This document shows positions 1 to 7,040 of a DNA stretch of 24,770 nucleotides, piece by piece. A program made the position numbers and the translations under genes. Position 1 is the stretch's first letter, and each line of letters opens with the position of its first letter. The notes beneath the pieces are model-generated. The model was not told the origin of the DNA and did not search any database. It saw only the letters and a list, made by a program, of their open reading frames with translations. Source of the DNA: an uncultured Oscillospiraceae bacterium (GTDB lineage: Bacteria > Bacillota > Clostridia > Oscillospirales > Oscillospiraceae); contig CAKTHW010000017.1 of assembly GCA_934565425.1 (NCBI GenBank), positions 1-24,770 on the forward strand, in the 5' to 3' direction.

Positions 1-3
1 TGT

Positions 4-43
4 AAGTTCGATTGAGCCAAATCGAAGATTTGGAATCTCACTT
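4..43. other. Imperfect hairpin downstream of nth
   Basis: The core is a perfect 7-bp inverted repeat, CCAAATC-GAA-GATTTGG (17–33). Outer arms also pair: GATT (10–13) with AATC (34–37) and AAGT (4–7) with ACTT (40–43), giving a bulged 40-nt hairpin. No T-run follows on either strand, so a standard intrinsic terminator is not supported. It lies about 70 bases past the nth stop codon. Positions 1–109 hold no gene that I can support. It could be the edge of a structured RNA or of a repeat element outside the window. Confidence 0.3.
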
Positions 44-109
44 ATCAGAGAAGCAAAAGGAAGCGAAAAGAAGCTAATGCGGCCTGTGGCGCTTGACCTT
101 TGGAGCCTA

Positions 110-772
110 TTACTTTTTCCCCTCCGACGACTTCCCTTGGCTCAAGAAGTGGTCGCACCACTCGCACAGGGGACAGAGTTCACACTTGGCCGTCCGAGCG
201 GTACACACCGCCCGTCCGTGGAGCACCAGCCGGTGGCAGAAGTCGTTGGATTCCTCCGGCGGCAGCACTTCCCGCAGCTGCTTTTCCACCTTTACCGGGT
301 CTTTGGTCCCGTCGGTCAGGCCCAGGCGGCCGGAGATGCGGATGCAGTGGGTGTCTGCTACCACGCAGCCTGGTTCGTGGAAGATGTCACCGCGGATGAG
401 GTTGGCGGTCTTGCGGCCGATGCCGGGGAGTTTGAGCAGGTCGTCCATGTCCCGGGGGACTTTGCCGCCGAAGTCCCGCAGCAGCATTTGGGCGCAGCCC
501 ACCAGGTCCCGGCTCTTGCCGTTGTAGAAGCCGCAGGAGTGGATGTATTCCGCCACCTCTTCCGGTGCCGCCTCGGCGAAGGCTTCCAGGGTGGGGAAGC
601 GCTGGAACAGGGCGGGGGTGACCTTGTTCACTCGAGCGTCGGTACACTGGGCGGACAGGCGGACGGAGAACAGCAGTTCGTAATCTTTTTGATATTGCAG
701 GGAACAGATGCCATCCGGGTATAATTCTTTCAGCCCGTTGACGATGGCGCGTGCCTCTTCTTTGGTCTTCAT
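110..772 (-). CDS. nth: Endonuclease III (DNA glycosylase/AP lyase)
   Basis: A 220-aa base-excision-repair enzyme that removes oxidised pyrimidines from DNA and cleaves the resulting abasic site. Visible features: the helix-hairpin-helix LPGIGRKTA at residues 115–123 with the catalytic lysine K121; the catalytic aspartate D140 in VADTH; and a C-terminal [4Fe-4S] loop with cysteines 190, 197, 200 and 206 in the family spacing C-x6-C-x2-C-x5-C. Length is normal for Nth (about 210–220 aa). The start at 772 is chosen because AGGAGG (781–786 on the plus strand read as CCTCCT) lies 8 bases upstream; the frame stays open to 880, but the extra 36 residues lack family similarity. It is a single-gene minus-strand unit with its own extended −10 promoter. 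Confidence 0.96.
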   Translation of the reverse strand: MKTKEEARAIVNGLKELYPDGICSLQYQKDYELLFSVRLSAQCTDARVNKVTPALFQRFPTLEAFAEAAPEEVAEYIHSCGFYNGKSRDLVGCAQMLLRDFGGKVPRDMDDLLKLPGIGRKTANLIRGDIFHEPGCVVADTHCIRISGRLGLTDGTKDPVKVEKQLREVLPPEESNDFCHRLVLHGRAVCTARTAKCELCPLCEWCDHFLSQGKSSEGKK

Positions 773-804
773 GGCGTGTTCCTCCTGTGATAATGTTACC
801 ATTG

Positions 805-833
805 ATTGTAGCATAAAATATGGAGAGGGGGAA
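805..833 (-). promoter_or_regulatory. Candidate sigma-A promoter for nth
   Basis: On the minus strand there is an extended −10, TGC followed by TACAAT (805–810), 17 bases from a weak −35 TTCCCC (828–833). The predicted start near 798 leaves a short leader before the nth ribosome binding site. The −35 is poor; the extended −10 carries most of the support. Confidence 0.45.
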
Positions 834-857
834 CCCGTGTTTATAGATTTGAAATAG

Positions 858-886
858 TTGACAAGTTTAGCGGGGTGCACTATACT
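858..886 (+). promoter_or_regulatory. Strong sigma-A promoter for a small RNA
   Basis: Perfect −35 TTGACA (858–863), a 17-base spacer and −10 TATACT (881–886). The expected start is near 893. No open reading frame with a ribosome binding site follows before the hairpin at 941–984, so the product is most likely a short untranslated RNA. Confidence 0.7.
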
Positions 887-892
887 GAGGAT

Positions 893-985
893 AGAGCAAG
901 GGCGCTACCGGCAAAACGGTTAGCCTCTCTGAAAGGTTAAAAAGAAGTAACCGCTCAAAGGGAAGGCTGAGCGGTTACTTCTTTA
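893..985 (+). ncRNA. Candidate antisense RNA, type I antitoxin-like
   Basis: Predicted transcript of roughly 90 nt, from the strong promoter at 858–886 to a 17-bp hairpin terminator (941–984). It has small internal stem-loops (an ACCG/CGGT hairpin around 907–920 and a CCT/AGG one around 924–935). Its 3' part is complementary to the 3' end of a minus-strand reading frame for a short hydrophobic peptide (stop codon at 975–977, inside the terminator stem). Convergent RNAs sharing one bidirectional terminator are the known arrangement of Fst/par-type and TxpA/RatA-type toxin–antitoxin loci. Its function as an antitoxin is inferred; expression is not shown. Confidence 0.45.
941..984. terminator. 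Bidirectional intrinsic terminator, 17-bp stem
   Basis: Perfect stem between 941–957 and 968–984 around the core GAAGTAACCGCTCA, with a 10-base loop. On the minus strand it is followed by T's (TTTTTAACC); on the plus strand the last stem bases TTT are followed by ATG, a weaker tail. It can end both the plus-strand small RNA and the minus-strand small-peptide message. Confidence 0.7.
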
Positions 986-1058
986 TGTTCCATGCAGCAA
1001 TGAACAGCCCGATAAGGCCGATCAGAACCATCGTATACACAAAAATAGTGAAAAGCAA
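975..1058 (-). CDS. Short hydrophobic peptide, possible type I toxin (uncertain start)
   Basis: The frame ends in MVLIGLIGLFIAAWNIKK: a single membrane-spanning segment followed by a short basic tail, the layout of TxpA/Fst-like membrane toxins. Possible starts are TTG at 1058 (27 aa), GTG at 1040 (21 aa) and ATG at 1031 (18 aa). None has a convincing ribosome binding site; only CAGG precedes the TTG. A terminator-like hairpin (1085–1117) lies just upstream on this strand, so it is unclear how it would be transcribed. The stop codon sits in the stem of the shared terminator, as in known small-toxin genes. It may be a working toxin with an unusual start or a decayed copy that lost its 5' end. 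Confidence 0.35.
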   Translation of the reverse strand: MLFTIFVYTMVLIGLIGLFIAAWNIKK

Positions 1059-1084
1059 TGTGGCCTGTTCAGCAGCGGCACGAG

Positions 1085-1117
1085 AAAAAGTCTGGGACAA
1101 ACATCCCAGACTTTTTT
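1085..1117. terminator. Bidirectional intrinsic terminator
   Basis: AAAAAGTCTGGGA (1085–1097) pairs perfectly with its complement at 1104–1116 around a 6-base loop, with T-runs on both strands. It separates the small RNA/peptide locus from the rarA promoter. Confidence 0.75.
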
Positions 1118-1163
1118 GGCACATTGCATGAGAAAAAACGGAATAGTCCACAAAGCCCAGCCC

Positions 1164-1192
1164 TTTTCCCACGTTATAAAATGTGGTAAAAT
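1164..1192 (+). promoter_or_regulatory. Candidate promoter for rarA
   Basis: −10 TAAAAT (1187–1192) with TG two bases upstream (TGG before it), 17 bases from a weak −35 TTTTCC (1164–1169). The spacer includes a dyad CCAC…GTGG (about 1169–1186). The predicted start near 1199 leaves a 26-base leader with AGGAGG at 1212–1217. Confidence 0.4.
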
Positions 1193-1225
1193 AGACGCAA
1201 GTACGAAGGAAAGGAGGCGGCACAG

Positions 1226-2497
1226 ATGCAGTACCGTCCGTTGGCCGATGAAATTCGGCCGCAGACCTTGGAGGACGTGGTGGGGCAGAGCCACATCCTG
1301 GGCAAGAACGGGGTGTTGCGCCGCATCATCGAGAGCGGTCAGGTGCCCAACATGGTCTTTTTCGGCCCGTCCGGCACTGGCAAGACCACCGTGGCCAACA
1401 TCATTGCCAACCAGACCCACCGCACCCTGCACCGGCTCAACGCCACCACCGCCTCCATTGCGGACATTCGGGAGGTCATCGCCGATGTGGACACCTTGCT
1501 GGCGCCCAACGGGGTGCTGCTTTACTTGGATGAGATCCAGTATTTCAACAAAAAGCAGCAGCAGTCCCTGTTGGAGTTCATGGAGAACGGCAAGATCACC
1601 GTCATCGCCTCCACCACGGAGAACCCCTACTTCACCATCTTCAACGCCGTCCTCTCTCGCTCCACCGTCTTTGAGTTCAAGCCGGTCACGCCCCAGGAGG
1701 TTCGACCGGCGGTAGACCGTGCCTTCCGGCTGTTGGAGGAGCGCAGCGGCGTGACCATCCAGGCATCGGACGATGTGCGGGATTACCTGGCCACCGCCTG
1801 CGGCGGCGATGTGCGCAAGGCCATCAACGGGGCGGAGCTGCTCTGTGCCGCTGGCGAGAATGTAGACGGCGTGGTGACGGTGACCTTGGAGGATGCGGAG
1901 CTGGTGGGGCAAAAGTCTGCCTTCCGCTATGATCGGGACGGAGACAACCACTATGACATCCTGTCCGCCCTGCAAAAGTCCATCCGAGGCAGTGACCCAG
2001 ATGCGGGGCTGCACTATCTGGCACGGCTGCTGGAAGCGGGGGACTTGGTGTCCGCCTGCCGGCGGCTCATGGTCATTGCGTCCGAGGATGTGGGACTGGC
2101 CTATCCCCAGGCGGTGTCCATTGTGAAATCCTGCATTGATGCGGCCAATATGTTGGGGCTGCCGGAAGCCCGTATCCCACTGGCGGAAGCGGTCATCTTG
2201 ATGGCCACGGCACCCAAATCCAATTCCGCCATTATGGGCATTGACGCCGCCCTCAGCGACATCCGCAAGGGAAACTATGGGGACATCCCCGCCTATCTCA
2301 TGGACAGCCATTACACCGGCGCCAAAAAGCTGGGTCGTGGGCTGACCTACCAGTATCCCCACAGCTTCCCCAACCACTATGTCCCCCAGCAGTACCTGCC
2401 CGACCGGCTCAAGGACGCCGCCTATTATCAATACGGCGAGAACAAGACCGAACAGGCGGCCAAAGCCTATTGGGCGCGCATCAAGGGGAAGGGATAA
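1226..2497 (+). CDS. rarA: Replication-associated recombination protein A (RarA/MgsA), AAA+ ATPase
   Basis: A 423-aa clamp-loader-like AAA+ ATPase that acts at stalled replication forks. The N-terminus RPLADEIRPQTLEDVVGQ is family-typical. Walker A GPSGTGKT is at residues 47–54, Walker B VLLYLDEI at 97–104, sensor 1 around IASTTENP (127–134), and the LSR arginine-finger region near 143–145. The C-terminal MgsA tetramerisation part is recognised from ASEDVGLAYPQA, LAEAVILMATAPKSN and the terminal PHSFPNHYVPQQYLPD block. Length is within the family range. AGGAGG lies 8 bases before ATG. Its last 17 bases overlap the convergent S1-domain gene with no terminator between them. Confidence 0.96.
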   Translation: MQYRPLADEIRPQTLEDVVGQSHILGKNGVLRRIIESGQVPNMVFFGPSGTGKTTVANIIANQTHRTLHRLNATTASIADIREVIADVDTLLAPNGVLLYLDEIQYFNKKQQQSLLEFMENGKITVIASTTENPYFTIFNAVLSRSTVFEFKPVTPQEVRPAVDRAFRLLEERSGVTIQASDDVRDYLATACGGDVRKAINGAELLCAAGENVDGVVTVTLEDAELVGQKSAFRYDRDGDNHYDILSALQKSIRGSDPDAGLHYLARLLEAGDLVSACRRLMVIASEDVGLAYPQAVSIVKSCIDAANMLGLPEARIPLAEAVILMATAPKSNSAIMGIDAALSDIRKGNYGDIPAYLMDSHYTGAKKLGRGLTYQYPHSFPNHYVPQQYLPDRLKDAAYYQYGENKTEQAAKAYWARIKGKG

Positions 2498-3395
2498 GTT
2501 CTTCCGGCGGGAGGATGTGGGTGACTCCGTGATAGTTCCAGTCCACCACTCGACCGGCGGTGGCGTGGTAGGCCAGAGGAGCAGGGGGTTGAGGTGCCAC
2601 GGTGCCGATGATGGCCAGCTTGATCTTCTGCCGGTCGGGTAAGATGGATTTGATGTAGACCGACACGGAATCCCCAGCCTGAAAGCCTTCCAGCGGTTCT
2701 GCCAGGCCGGTCAGGTTGGGGGCCAGCTCCACGAAGATGCCATAGTCCATGACGCTGCGGATGATGCCGGTCACCGTCTCCCCTGCCTCAAAGTGGCTGG
2801 CGTTTTCCGACCAGGTACCCAGCAGCTCCTTGTGGGACAGCTGCACCCGCCCCAGCTCCGGCATCACCTGCCGCACCACGCAAAAAATCTCCTGCCCCGA
2901 TCGGAATCGACAGTTGGGGTGGGGGATGCGGGAGATGGAGATGGTCTTCAGGGGCAGCAGGGATGGGACGCCGCAGCCGATGTCCACGAAAGCGCCATAA
3001 GGTTCCAGGTGGGTGACGGTGGCGGGCAAGATGTCCCCCGGCTGACATTGCAGCAATTGCGCCAGCGCTCGTTCCTGTGCCAAGCGCCGGGAGAGCTGTG
3101 GGACGCCGTTCTCGAAGCCGGTGACGACAAAGCTCACCGCCCTGCCCACGCAGGTGAGGATGGCGATGTCCCGTGTGGTGCCCTCCCGGATGCCCAGGGC
3201 GCACTCCTCCCGTGGGATGACTCCCACCGTGTCCCCCAGCTGCACCGTTAGGTTGTGGGCTGGGTCACAGCGGAGGGCCAGCCCTTCCAGCACCACCTGC
3301 TGCCGCCAGGCGGCTTCCAGACCGGCGCGGCTGGCCAAAGATTGCTGATTTTCCTGGGTGGTGTATCGTCGGCCTTCCGGCCAGAAATCATGCAT
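2481..3395 (-). CDS. S1 RNA-binding domain protein (S1-like, three repeats)
   Basis: A 304-aa protein with two clear S1/OB-fold repeats: residues about 119–195 (GDILPATVTHLEPYGAFVDIG) and 205–265 (GETVTGIIRSVMDYGIFVEL). A degenerate S1-like segment lies at about 40–105. The family binds single-stranded RNA; in low-GC Gram-positives such proteins are often annotated as ribosomal protein S1 homologues, but this one is shorter than classical S1 (four to six repeats), so the ribosomal role is unproven. Start chosen at 3395: AGGAGG (3403–3408 as CCTCCT) is 7 bases upstream, whereas the frame stays open to 3779 over a sequence without family character. The 3' end overlaps rarA by 17 bases, tail to tail. 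Confidence 0.85.
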   Translation of the reverse strand: MHDFWPEGRRYTTQENQQSLASRAGLEAAWRQQVVLEGLALRCDPAHNLTVQLGDTVGVIPREECALGIREGTTRDIAILTCVGRAVSFVVTGFENGVPQLSRRLAQERALAQLLQCQPGDILPATVTHLEPYGAFVDIGCGVPSLLPLKTISISRIPHPNCRFRSGQEIFCVVRQVMPELGRVQLSHKELLGTWSENASHFEAGETVTGIIRSVMDYGIFVELAPNLTGLAEPLEGFQAGDSVSVYIKSILPDRQKIKLAIIGTVAPQPPAPLAYHATAGRVVDWNYHGVTHILPPEELIPSP

Positions 3396-3499
3396 AATCC
3401 TTCCTCCTCTTTTCCAGTTGTATGGATGGTGTATCCTATGCCGTGGGGAGGGGTTTTGTTCTTGCACCGTCCGGCGGCTGGATTTGTGCAGGAGTGCTA

Positions 3500-3542
3500 T
3501 TGACAGGAAAGATATAATATGATAGCGTATCAGTGTGCTAAA
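3500..3542. promoter_or_regulatory. Divergent promoter region (S1 gene / DUF951 operon)
   Basis: Plus strand: perfect −35 TTGACA (3500–3505), 17 bases, −10-like TAGCGT (3523–3528), leading to the DUF951 gene. Minus strand: −35 TTTAGC (3537–3542), 17 bases, −10 TATTAT (3514–3519), leading to the S1-domain gene. The two overlap, so firing of one should hinder the other. The plus-strand −10 is weak; AT-rich alternatives (TATAAT at 3513–3518) have poor spacing. Confidence 0.45.
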
Positions 3543-3563
3543 GTAATATAGGAGGCGAACCCC

Positions 3564-3758
3564 ATGAACATTCAAGTAGGCGATGTCTTGCAGATGAAAA
3601 AAACGCACCCCTGCGGGGGGAGAGAATGGCTGGTGCTGCGGGTGGGTATGGACTTCCGTCTCCGCTGCCAAACCTGCGGGCGAGAAGTGATGATCTTGCG
3701 CAGCAAGGCGGAAAAAAGTGTGAAAAAAATCCTGCCCCAAGGGCAGGAGCCACAATGA
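3564..3758 (+). CDS. DUF951 family small protein
   Basis: A 64-aa basic protein of the DUF951 (YyzM-like) family, which is widespread in Firmicutes and of unknown function. It matches in length and in the motifs VGDVLQMKKTHPCG (residues 5–18), FRLRCQTCGREVM (31–43) and the basic end SKAEKSVKKIL. Cysteines 17, 35 and 38 could bind a metal; that is inference. AGGAGG (3550–3555) is 8 bases before ATG. It is followed after 26 bases by hisC in the same direction. A CCTGCCC/GGGCAGG hairpin (3731–3747) sits at the end of the coding region but has no T-run, so read-through into hisC is expected. Confidence 0.85.
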   Translation: MNIQVGDVLQMKKTHPCGGREWLVLRVGMDFRLRCQTCGREVMILRSKAEKSVKKILPQGQEPQ

Positions 3759-3784
3759 TAAAAGCATAAGGGAGCGCACGAGCT

Positions 3785-4852
3785 ATGAAAGAATTTTGGA
3801 GCGGCCGTATTCGCAGTCTGACCCCCTACACCCCTGGGGAGCAGCCCAAGGAGCGGAAATTCATCAAGTTAAACACCAACGAGAACCCCTACCCGCCCTC
3901 CCCCAAGGTGGTGGAAGCGGTACAGAAGGGGGTGGACGAGCGGCTCAAGCTCTATCCCGATCCGGACGCCAGCAAGCTGGTGTCTGCGCTGGCCCAGTCC
4001 TACGGCGTCAAGGAGAGCCAGGTGTTCGTGGGCAACGGTTCGGATGAGGTGCTGGCCTTCGCCTTCCAGGCGTTCTTTGAGGAAGGGGGTACCGTCCTGT
4101 TTCCGGACATCACCTACTCCTTCTATCCGGTCTACTGCAATATGTTCGGCATCCACTACCGCACCGTCCCCTTGCAGGACGACTTCACCATTCCGGTGGA
4201 GCAGATGCTGGGGGACAATGATGGCGTGGTCATCACCAACCCCAATGCCCCCACTGGCATCGAGCTGGATCAGGCGTCCCTGCGGCGCATTTTGGAGGGA
4301 AATCCGGATGTGGTGGTCATCGTGGACGAAGCCTATATCGACTTCGGCGGCACCTCCGCCCTGCCCCTGCTGGACGAGTACCCCAACCTGCTGGTGGTGC
4401 AGACCATGTCCAAGTCCCGTGCCCTGGCTGGGATGCGGGTGGGCTTCGCCTTTGGCAGTGAGAACCTCATCCAGGGGCTGAACTGTGTCAAAAACTCCAT
4501 CAACTCCTATACCATCGACCAGCTGGCCATTTTGGCCGGTGTGGCGGCGGTGGAGGATGGGGACTACTTTGCCCAGCGCTGTGCACAGGTAGCGGCCACC
4601 AGAGAGGAGACATCCCAAACCCTGCGGGAGTTGGGCTTTACCGTCCTGCCCTCCAAGAGCAACTTTATTTTTATCACCCATCCGGAACTGCCTGCCCGCA
4701 AGCTCTTTGCGGATTTGCGTGAGGCGGGCATTCTGGTTCGCTATTTTGACCTGCCCAGAATCGACAACTTCCTCCGGGTGACCATCGGCAGTGAGGAAGA
4801 AATGGAGAAATTCTGTGCGACAATGAAACGATTTGTGGAGAATGTATTATGA
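3785..4852 (+). CDS. hisC: Histidinol-phosphate aminotransferase
   Basis: A 355-aa PLP-dependent class I/II aminotransferase that converts imidazole-acetol phosphate and glutamate to histidinol phosphate in histidine synthesis. Visible marks: LNTNENPYPPSP at 29–40, GNGSDE at 83–88, NPNAPTG at 152–158, DEAYIDF at 181–187, and the PLP lysine K210 in TMSKSRALAGMRVG. The family also contains enzymes acting on aromatic amino acids or cobalamin precursors, and no other his gene is in the window, so the exact substrate is likely but not certain. GGGAG lies about 10 bases before ATG. The stop overlaps the next start (ATGA at 4849–4852), a sign of translational coupling. Confidence 0.9.
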   Translation: MKEFWSGRIRSLTPYTPGEQPKERKFIKLNTNENPYPPSPKVVEAVQKGVDERLKLYPDPDASKLVSALAQSYGVKESQVFVGNGSDEVLAFAFQAFFEEGGTVLFPDITYSFYPVYCNMFGIHYRTVPLQDDFTIPVEQMLGDNDGVVITNPNAPTGIELDQASLRRILEGNPDVVVIVDEAYIDFGGTSALPLLDEYPNLLVVQTMSKSRALAGMRVGFAFGSENLIQGLNCVKNSINSYTIDQLAILAGVAAVEDGDYFAQRCAQVAATREETSQTLRELGFTVLPSKSNFIFITHPELPARKLFADLREAGILVRYFDLPRIDNFLRVTIGSEEEMEKFCATMKRFVENVL

Positions 4853-5724
4853 GATATGAAGGCATGATTTACCGTCCCCCCGGAGAGTGGAAGAGCTACC
4901 TGCTCCAGTGTACCATCGGCTGTTCCAATAACAGCTGCACCTTTTGCAGTATGTATAAGGACAAGCGGTTCCGCATCCGCCCGTTGAAGGATATTTTGGA
5001 TGACATTGAAATGGCACGCAAAGCCTATGGCAACGGCGTCCGCCGGGTGTTCCTGTGCGATGGTGACGCCATCATCATGAAGCAGGACGAGCTGCTGACC
5101 ATCCTGGACCGGCTCTATAAGACCTTCCCCTACCTGGAGAAGGTCACCACCTACGCAGGTCCCAAGTCCACCATGTCCAAGACCCCTGCCCAGCTGAAGG
5201 AGCTGAACGAAGCTGGCCTGAAGCGGGCGTACCTGGGGGTGGAGACCGGGGATGACGAACTGTTGAAAAAGGTCAAGAAGGGCGCCACCGCCCAGGAGAT
5301 CTTGGACGCTGCACTGCTGCTGAAGGATTGCGGGTTTGACCTGTGGACCATGATCATCTTGGGTCTGGCTGGCCCCGGCGAGCCGTCCAAGCAGCACGCT
5401 CTGGCCACCGCTGAGCTGATGAACAAGATGGTGCCTCAGCACCTGTCCGCACTGACCTATATGTGTGAGCCGGGCACCCCCATGTATCGGGACGTCCAGC
5501 AGGGCAAGTTCAAGATGCTGACCCCTACCCAGGTGCTCCAGGAGACCCGCCTGCTGCTGGCCAACATCCACGAGGGCCCCATCCACTTCACCAGCAACCA
5601 CGCGTCCAACTACCTGGCGTTCAATGATACCATCCCGGACAAGACGCCGGAGATGCTGGCGAAGATCGACAGCGTGCTGGCTGGCGAGAGCCAGATGCGG
5701 CCGGAGTGGAGCCGCGGACTGTAA
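4849..5724 (+). CDS. Radical SAM protein of unknown substrate
   Basis: A 291-aa radical S-adenosylmethionine enzyme. The cluster-binding segment reads GCSNNSCTFCSMYKD, with cysteines 25, 30 and 33 (C-x4-C-x2-C) and an extra C21, instead of the common C-x3-C-x2-C. Further radical-SAM features: LGVETGDDELLKKVKKG (about 133–149), a GGE-equivalent segment at FLCDGDA (68–74), and MCEPGTPMY near residue 205. There is no cobalamin-binding or SPASM extension. It starts inside the hisC stop codon, so the two are co-translated, but a functional link to histidine synthesis is not established. The specific reaction cannot be assigned from sequence. A strong terminator follows 85 bases downstream. Confidence 0.8.
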   Translation: MRYEGMIYRPPGEWKSYLLQCTIGCSNNSCTFCSMYKDKRFRIRPLKDILDDIEMARKAYGNGVRRVFLCDGDAIIMKQDELLTILDRLYKTFPYLEKVTTYAGPKSTMSKTPAQLKELNEAGLKRAYLGVETGDDELLKKVKKGATAQEILDAALLLKDCGFDLWTMIILGLAGPGEPSKQHALATAELMNKMVPQHLSALTYMCEPGTPMYRDVQQGKFKMLTPTQVLQETRLLLANIHEGPIHFTSNHASNYLAFNDTIPDKTPEMLAKIDSVLAGESQMRPEWSRGL

Positions 5725-5808
5725 AGGTTTCAGAAAAATGCGGGTACTTTAGCTAGAAAAGCCTCGCAGAGTTCCGGCATCGGAGATGGCGGAATAAAAT
5801 GAAATTTG

Positions 5809-5840
5809 AAAAAACGGACGACATGCGCGTCCGTTTTTTC
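5809..5840 (+). terminator. Intrinsic terminator after the hisC operon
   Basis: AAAAAACGGACG (5809–5820) pairs perfectly with CGTCCGTTTTTT (5828–5839) around a 7-base loop, ending in a T-run. It closes the DUF951–hisC–radical-SAM unit. Confidence 0.85.
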
Positions 5841-5874
5841 TCTTCTCAGCCCGGTAAGTGCCGCAGCGTTAAGT

Positions 5875-5956
5875 AAATGTGCCAGTGGCACATTTATAGC
5901 GTAGGCCCCACCTGTTTCACAGGTGAGGAACTTGTCGACGCAGCGAGTGTATACAC
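5875..5956. repeat. Cluster of inverted repeats, possible dispersed intergenic element
   Basis: Within about 80 bases of non-coding DNA there are three dyads: AAATGTGCC-N3-GGCACATTT (5875–5895), CACCTGT-N3-ACAGGTG (about 5910–5926) and the palindrome GTGTATACAC (5947–5956). The wider gap 5841–6088 holds no gene that I can support; a 64-codon minus-strand frame (5917–6111) and a 76-codon plus-strand frame (5976–6206) lack ribosome binding sites and family character. The dense dyads suggest a structured RNA or a small mobile/repetitive unit. Only one copy is seen in this window. Confidence 0.35.
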
Positions 5957-6000
5957 CAGACTGTCAACTTAGAAAATGCTTGCATTTGTGCGAAATAGTA

Positions 6001-6033
6001 GAAAGCGGAGACCATGTATGGTCTCCGCTTTCC
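6001..6033 (-). terminator. Hairpin terminator of the EamA exporter gene
   Basis: GAAAGCGGAGACCAT pairs with ATGGTCTCCGCTTTC around a 2-base loop, a 15-bp stem. It lies 55 bases past the stop codon of the minus-strand exporter gene. On that strand the stem is followed by TACTATTT, only moderately T-rich. Confidence 0.55.
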
Positions 6034-6088
6034 GTTTAGATAGTAGGTATAAGAAATGGATATTAGCAAGAGGAAAAAGTAGGTTGTC

Positions 6089-6994
6089 TCAGCGACAAAC
6101 GGTGTGGGCATCCGCCGGGTGTTTTTTGGGAGCGGTGACTTTCCGACCAGAGGTCATGAGCTCGGAGAAGACCACAGACGACAGGATGAGGGCAGCGCCC
6201 AGGTAGCCACGGAAGTCCAGGACTTCGTGAAGGAAGAGGAAGGACAGGATGGCGGAAAAGACCGGTTCCAGGGCGAAGATCAGGCCGATCTTCTCGGGAG
6301 CGGCGTATTTCTGCGCGATGGGCTGCACCACGAAGCCGTAGGCACTGCACACCAGACCCAGGCCGATGACGGCGCCCCATTCCACCGGTCTGGTGGGCAG
6401 GGAGGGGGTCTCGAACAGGCACATAGCCACGGCGCCCAGGGCGGAGGCTACGCCCAGCTGGATGATGCTGATGAGGAAGGCGTCTTCCTTTTTGGCGATC
6501 TTGTCCAGGACGATGATGTAGATGGCGTAGAACAGCGCGCCCATGAGACAGAGCAGCGCGCCCTTGTCCAGAGCCAGTCCGTCAGTGGCGGTCAGCAGGA
6601 ACAGGCCGCAGATGGCGATGCAGATGCTGGCGACCATGGACTTTTCCGGCAGCTTCCGTTTCAGGAAGCTCTCCAAAATGGGCACCAGCACAACGGTGGT
6701 GCTGGTCAGGAAACCGGCGGTGGAGGCGGTGGTGTAGTTGACGCCGCAGACCATACCGGTGAAGAGCAGGAAGAGGATGACGCCGGCCAAAAGTCCCTTC
6801 AGGAGGGTGGCGCGGGTCAGCTTGCGGAACTTGGGCAGGAAGGCCAGGGTCATGAAGACGAAGGCGATGCCGAAGCGCAGGGCGATGAGGTTGAAGGGAC
6901 CGATGCCGTTGAGGCCCACTTTCATCAGCAGGTAGGAAGAACCCCAGGCTAGCGTGACACTGACCATCAATAATTCTGCTTTTTTGCTGCTCAT
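6089..6994 (-). CDS. EamA family drug/metabolite transporter (DMT)
   Basis: A 301-aa inner-membrane protein with two EamA repeats, about ten hydrophobic segments, and the typical openings TLAWGSSYLLMKVGL (first repeat) and GALFYAIYIIVLDKIAK (second). Members export amino acids, metabolites or drugs; the substrate cannot be read from sequence. Start chosen at 6994: AAGGAGG lies 8 bases upstream (CCTCC at 7003–7007), while the frame extends to 7081 across the promoter region. The gene is transcribed divergently from a LysR regulator, the usual arrangement for a regulator and its target. Confidence 0.9.
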   Translation of the reverse strand: MSSKKAELLMVSVTLAWGSSYLLMKVGLNGIGPFNLIALRFGIAFVFMTLAFLPKFRKLTRATLLKGLLAGVILFLLFTGMVCGVNYTTASTAGFLTSTTVVLVPILESFLKRKLPEKSMVASICIAICGLFLLTATDGLALDKGALLCLMGALFYAIYIIVLDKIAKKEDAFLISIIQLGVASALGAVAMCLFETPSLPTRPVEWGAVIGLGLVCSAYGFVVQPIAQKYAAPEKIGLIFALEPVFSAILSFLFLHEVLDFRGYLGAALILSSVVFSELMTSGRKVTAPKKHPADAHTVCR

Positions 6995-7040
6995 GAAAAG
7001 AACCTCCTTCAAGATTTGTTCGCGTGGAGTGATTCGCTCC

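Noticed and set aside
77..724. 215-codon plus-strand frame opposite nth
   Set aside because: Shadow of nth, without ribosome binding site or family similarity.
1022..2431. 469-codon open frame antisense to rarA
   Set aside because: It mirrors the rarA coding strand, shows no family motif and has no ribosome binding site; long antisense frames are expected in GC-rich genes.
3731..3747. CCTGCCC/GGGCAGG hairpin as a terminator between the DUF951 gene and hisC
   Set aside because: It lies within the coding region and lacks a T-run.
3396..3779. Upstream extension of the S1-domain gene by 128 codons
   Set aside because: It covers the divergent promoter region and the DUF951 gene, and an excellent ribosome binding site marks the start at 3395.
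5917..6111. 64-codon minus-strand frame in the intergenic gap
   Set aside because: It runs through a terminator hairpin and has no ribosome binding site; the hydrophobic stretch is likely chance.
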